A stretch of 64,000 nucleotides of DNA, from assembly GCA_963712565.1 (NCBI GenBank), contig CAVQIP010000055.1, forward strand, positions 449,413-513,412, read 5' to 3'. The position numbers and the translations under genes are program-made. The stretch comes from VAZQ01 sp963712565 (GTDB lineage Bacteria; Pseudomonadota; Alphaproteobacteria; Rhizobiales; Xanthobacteraceae). The notes beneath the pieces were generated by a model. The model made no database searches. It saw nothing but the letters and a program-made list of their open reading frames with translations, and was not told where the DNA came from. Every line of letters starts with the position of its first letter. Positions within the stretch are counted from its first letter, which is position 1. Positions 61,808-64,000 of this stretch are shown in pieces.

Positions 61808-62796
61808 TCGATCACCTCGTCGGCGCGGGCGAGCAGCGTGTCCGGCACGTCGAGGCCGAGCGCCTTGGCGGTCTTGAGGTTGATCACCAGCTCGTACTTG
61901 GTCGGCGCCTGCACCGGCAGATCGGCCGGCTTCTCGCCCTTGAGGATGCGATCGACGTAAGCCGCCGCCCGACGGAACTGGTCAACCCGATCAGGCCCAT
62001 AGGAAATCAGGCCGCCCTCGGTGACGAAAAGCCGTCGGGCATAGACCGCTGGAAGTTTATGTCGGGCCGCCAGCGTGATGATCAGATCGCGATGAATCGC
62101 CGCCAGCCCACTCGCCGTCACAATCAGTCCGCTATTCGGGGAGCGCGCAAATGCCGTGACGGCGCGCTCGATCTCTTTGGGGATGCGCACGTTGACCGGC
62201 CTCACGTCCATCCCAAGAGAAGGCGCTGCGGACTGGATGACAGCGAATTGGCCAATCCCAGAGGTTATGTCGGGGTCTCGAAGGACCGCTACCCTCGTCA
62301 CGCCCGGCGCGATTTGTTTGAGCAGTTCCAGCCATTTCGCGCTCAAACTGTATTCGAACTGCATAAAGCCGGTGACGTTGCCGCCCGGCCGTGCCAGGCT
62401 TTCGACGAAGCCGGCGCCGACCGGATCGGCGACGCCCGCAAACACGATCGGCACAGTGCGCGTCGCCTGTAGCAATGGCCCCACAATCGACGTGCCAGAA
62501 GCCACGATGACGTCGGGCGCGAGCGCGGCCAATTCCGCGGCGTACTTGCGAATGCTGTCGGCATTGCCTGCGGGCCAGCGGGTGTCGATCCGCACGTTGC
62601 GACCGTCGATCCAGCCCAATTGCTGCAGGCGTTGCAGAAACGCAGCGTAGCGCTCTTTAGGGTCCGGATCGTCCGCGCCGCCACTGCCTGAGAGCACGCC
62701 GATGCGCCGCATCCGCTCGCCCTGCTGCGCGCGCGCCGCGAGCGGCCACGCCGCCGCCGCGCCGCCGAGCAGCGTGATGAACTCGCGCCGTTTCAT
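61804..62796 (-). CDS. PF04392 ABC substrate-binding protein, copy P
   Basis: An intact 330-residue protein of the main subgroup with signal MKRREFITLLGG, MRRIGVLSGSGGADDPDPKE, LGWIDGRNVRIDTRWPAGNA and SLSAKWLELLKQIAPGVTRV. It is the only complete member of the minus-strand array. ATGA overlaps link it to copies Q and O. Confidence 0.9.
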   Translation of the reverse strand: MKRREFITLLGGAAAAWPLAARAQQGERMRRIGVLSGSGGADDPDPKERYAAFLQRLQQLGWIDGRNVRIDTRWPAGNADSIRKYAAELAALAPDVIVASGTSIVGPLLQATRTVPIVFAGVADPVGAGFVESLARPGGNVTGFMQFEYSLSAKWLELLKQIAPGVTRVAVLRDPDITSGIGQFAVIQSAAPSLGMDVRPVNVRIPKEIERAVTAFARSPNSGLIVTASGLAAIHRDLIITLAARHKLPAVYARRLFVTEGGLISYGPDRVDQFRRAAAYVDRILKGEKPADLPVQAPTKYELVINLKTAKALGLDVPDTLLARADEVIE

Positions 62797-63763
62797 TCGA
62801 TCACCTCGTCGGCGCGGGCGAGCAGCGTCGGCGGCACGTCGAGGCCGAGCGCCTTGGCGGTCTTGAGGTTGATGACCAGCTCGAACTTGGTCGGCTGCTG
62901 AACCGGCAGATCGGCGGGCTTCTCGCCCTTGAGGATGCGGTCGACATAGCCCGCCGCGCGCTCGAACAGCACACCGAGATTGGCGCCAAGGGCGATGAGG
63001 CCCCCGGCCGCGGCAAATTCTCGAATGGCGTAGACGGCCGGAAGCCTGCTTCTGGCCAACGCCGCCGCGATCTCGCTTCGCTTAGTCAACAGGAGAAGGT
63101 CGGCCGGAACCAGAACCGCATCGGGGCGCGCCCGGTCCAGCCGAACCAGGGCGCCCTCGACCTCATCGCTGTTGTGGATCGCGATGAGCTCGATGCTGAC
63201 GCCCAGCCGCTCCGCCGTGGGGCGCAACTTCTCCAACGCGACGTCGAGAAACGGATTGGCGGCATTGCCCAGGATGCCGACGCGGGCGAGCTGAGGAAGC
63301 AGGTCTTTGAGCAGCTCCAGCCGCTTCACTTCGAGATCGACGTTCTGCGAGGAAAATCCGGTGATATTGCCCTCCGGGCGAGCCAGATTCAAACGATCCC
63401 GACGCTGACCGGGTCGGCGATAGCGCCCATGACGATCGGGATCGTCGTGGTCGCCTGTTTGGCGGCGAGCGCCGCGGGCGTTCCCCACGTCACGATAATG
63501 TCGACCGGGAGCGCAACCAGCTCCGCGGCCAGCGCCGGGTAGCGGTCGTCCCGCCCCTCGGCGAAGCGCGCCTCGAGCCGGAGATTGCGCCCTTCAACGT
63601 AGCCATGCTCCTGCAGCTTCGGGAAGAGCCGCTTCACCGGCGGCAGCGGCAAGGTGGCGAGCACGCCGAGGCGTACGGTTTTCGCCGGCGGCTGCGCGCG
63701 CGCCGGGATCGGCCACGCCGCCGCCGCGCCGCCGATGAGCGCGATGAAGTCGCGGCGCATCAT
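62793..63763 (-). pseudogene. PF04392 ABC substrate-binding protein, copy Q, one frameshift
   Basis: The span is 971 bases. The N-terminal half (63763, MMRRDFIALIGG, GYVEGRNLRLEARFAEGRDD, ATTTIPIVMGAIADPVSVGI) and the C-terminal half (NLARPEGNITGFSSQNVDLE to LLARADEVIE) are in different frames. One base appears missing near 63393, where GTTTGAATC creates a stop. Corrected length is 323 residues; the subgroup is that of copy F. Confidence 0.87.
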
Positions 63764-64000
63764 TCGATTACCTCGTCGGCGAGGGCGAGCAGTCTGTCTG
63801 GAACTTTAAGCCCGAGCGTCTTAGCCGTCTTGAGGTTGATGATCAGATCGAACTTGGTCGGCTGCACGACCGGCAGGTCGCGGGGCTTTTCGCCCTTGAG
63901 GATTTGACCAACATAAAGGCCCGCCTGCCGGTATGCATTTGTTAGGCTACTGCCATAGGTTATTAGCCCGCCGGCGAGTGCGTACTCGCGCCATTCGTAG
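63760..64000 (-). CDS. PF04392 ABC substrate-binding protein, copy R (cut by window end)
   Basis: Only the C-terminal 79 or so codons are in the window: WREYALAGGLITYGSSLTNA, then LYVGQILKGEKPRDLPVVQP and LLALADEVIE. The stop at 63760-63762 overlaps the ATG of copy Q, so the array continues past the window edge. The frame is open to 64000. Confidence 0.85.
   Translation of the reverse strand, partial: YEWREYALAGGLITYGSSLTNAYRQAGLYVGQILKGEKPRDLPVVQPTKFDLIINLKTAKTLGLKVPDRLLALADEVIE

Noticed and set aside
30595..63999. CRISPR-like or integron attC array, suggested by regularly spaced conserved blocks
   Set aside because: The repeated blocks are coding ends and starts of paralogous genes about 1 kb apart; there are no short spacers, no cas genes and no attC-type folding or integron integrase.

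Overview
The window is high-GC, densely coded DNA of an alphaproteobacterium. The gene content (many Bug/TctC and PF04392 solute-binding proteins, rhizobial-type small hypotheticals, DUF4167 and RHH_4 proteins, IS3 remnants) points to Hyphomicrobiales, most like Bradyrhizobium and its neighbours. That is inference from protein families, not a database match.

Region 1 (1-28.3 kb) looks like ordinary chromosome. It holds an EF-G-like GTPase (cut by the window edge), the periplasmic methionine sulfoxide reductase MsrP, a modular GH18 chitinase-like protein and a complete tripartite tricarboxylate transporter operon (tctC-tctB-tctA). A cyclase-family hydrolase, a DUF1330 protein and a branched-chain-amino-acid type ABC transporter (livH-livM-livG-livF plus a convergent binding protein) follow; livF carries a one-base frameshift. 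Then come a DUF302 protein, a cupin, an FAD monooxygenase, two beta-hydroxyacid dehydrogenases, a GlcG/HbpS-like protein and a methyltransferase. A divergent LysR regulator faces a catabolic-looking plus-strand run: M24 peptidase homologue, compact PEP-utilising enzyme, two D-2-hydroxyacid dehydrogenases and a Bug solute-binding protein.

Region 2 (28.3-30.6 kb) is the edge of an integrated element: a lipocalin-like gene that has lost its 5' end, a repeated 16-bp near-palindrome, and a tyrosine recombinase with an overlapping small gene.

Region 3 (30.6-39.4 and 55.8-64.0 kb) is the outstanding feature: at least 17 paralogous genes plus one start stub of the PF04392/COG2984 ABC substrate-binding family. 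They lie in two converging tandem arrays with no permease or ATPase among them. Neighbouring genes mostly overlap by 4 bases (ATGA or GTGA). Gene ends (LLARADEVIE) and gene starts (Tat signal MKRREFITLLGG) are nearly invariant while the interiors diverge, so the array reads like a string of cassettes. Copy A is a chimera with the tail of an unrelated oxidoreductase. Five of the seven minus-strand copies are frameshifted, mostly by single-base insertions.

Region 4 (39.4-55.7 kb) separates the two array blocks. It is a patchwork of small rhizobial-type hypotheticals, decayed paralogues, IS3-family transposase fragments and two rearranged DNA-ligase fragments. It also carries an acyl-carrier-like protein lacking the phosphopantetheine serine, a GAF protein, an amidohydrolase, a cupin, an alpha/beta hydrolase and a DUF1326-DUF2182 pair. 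It looks like an accessory, repeatedly rearranged region. No tRNA, rRNA or CRISPR array was recognised.
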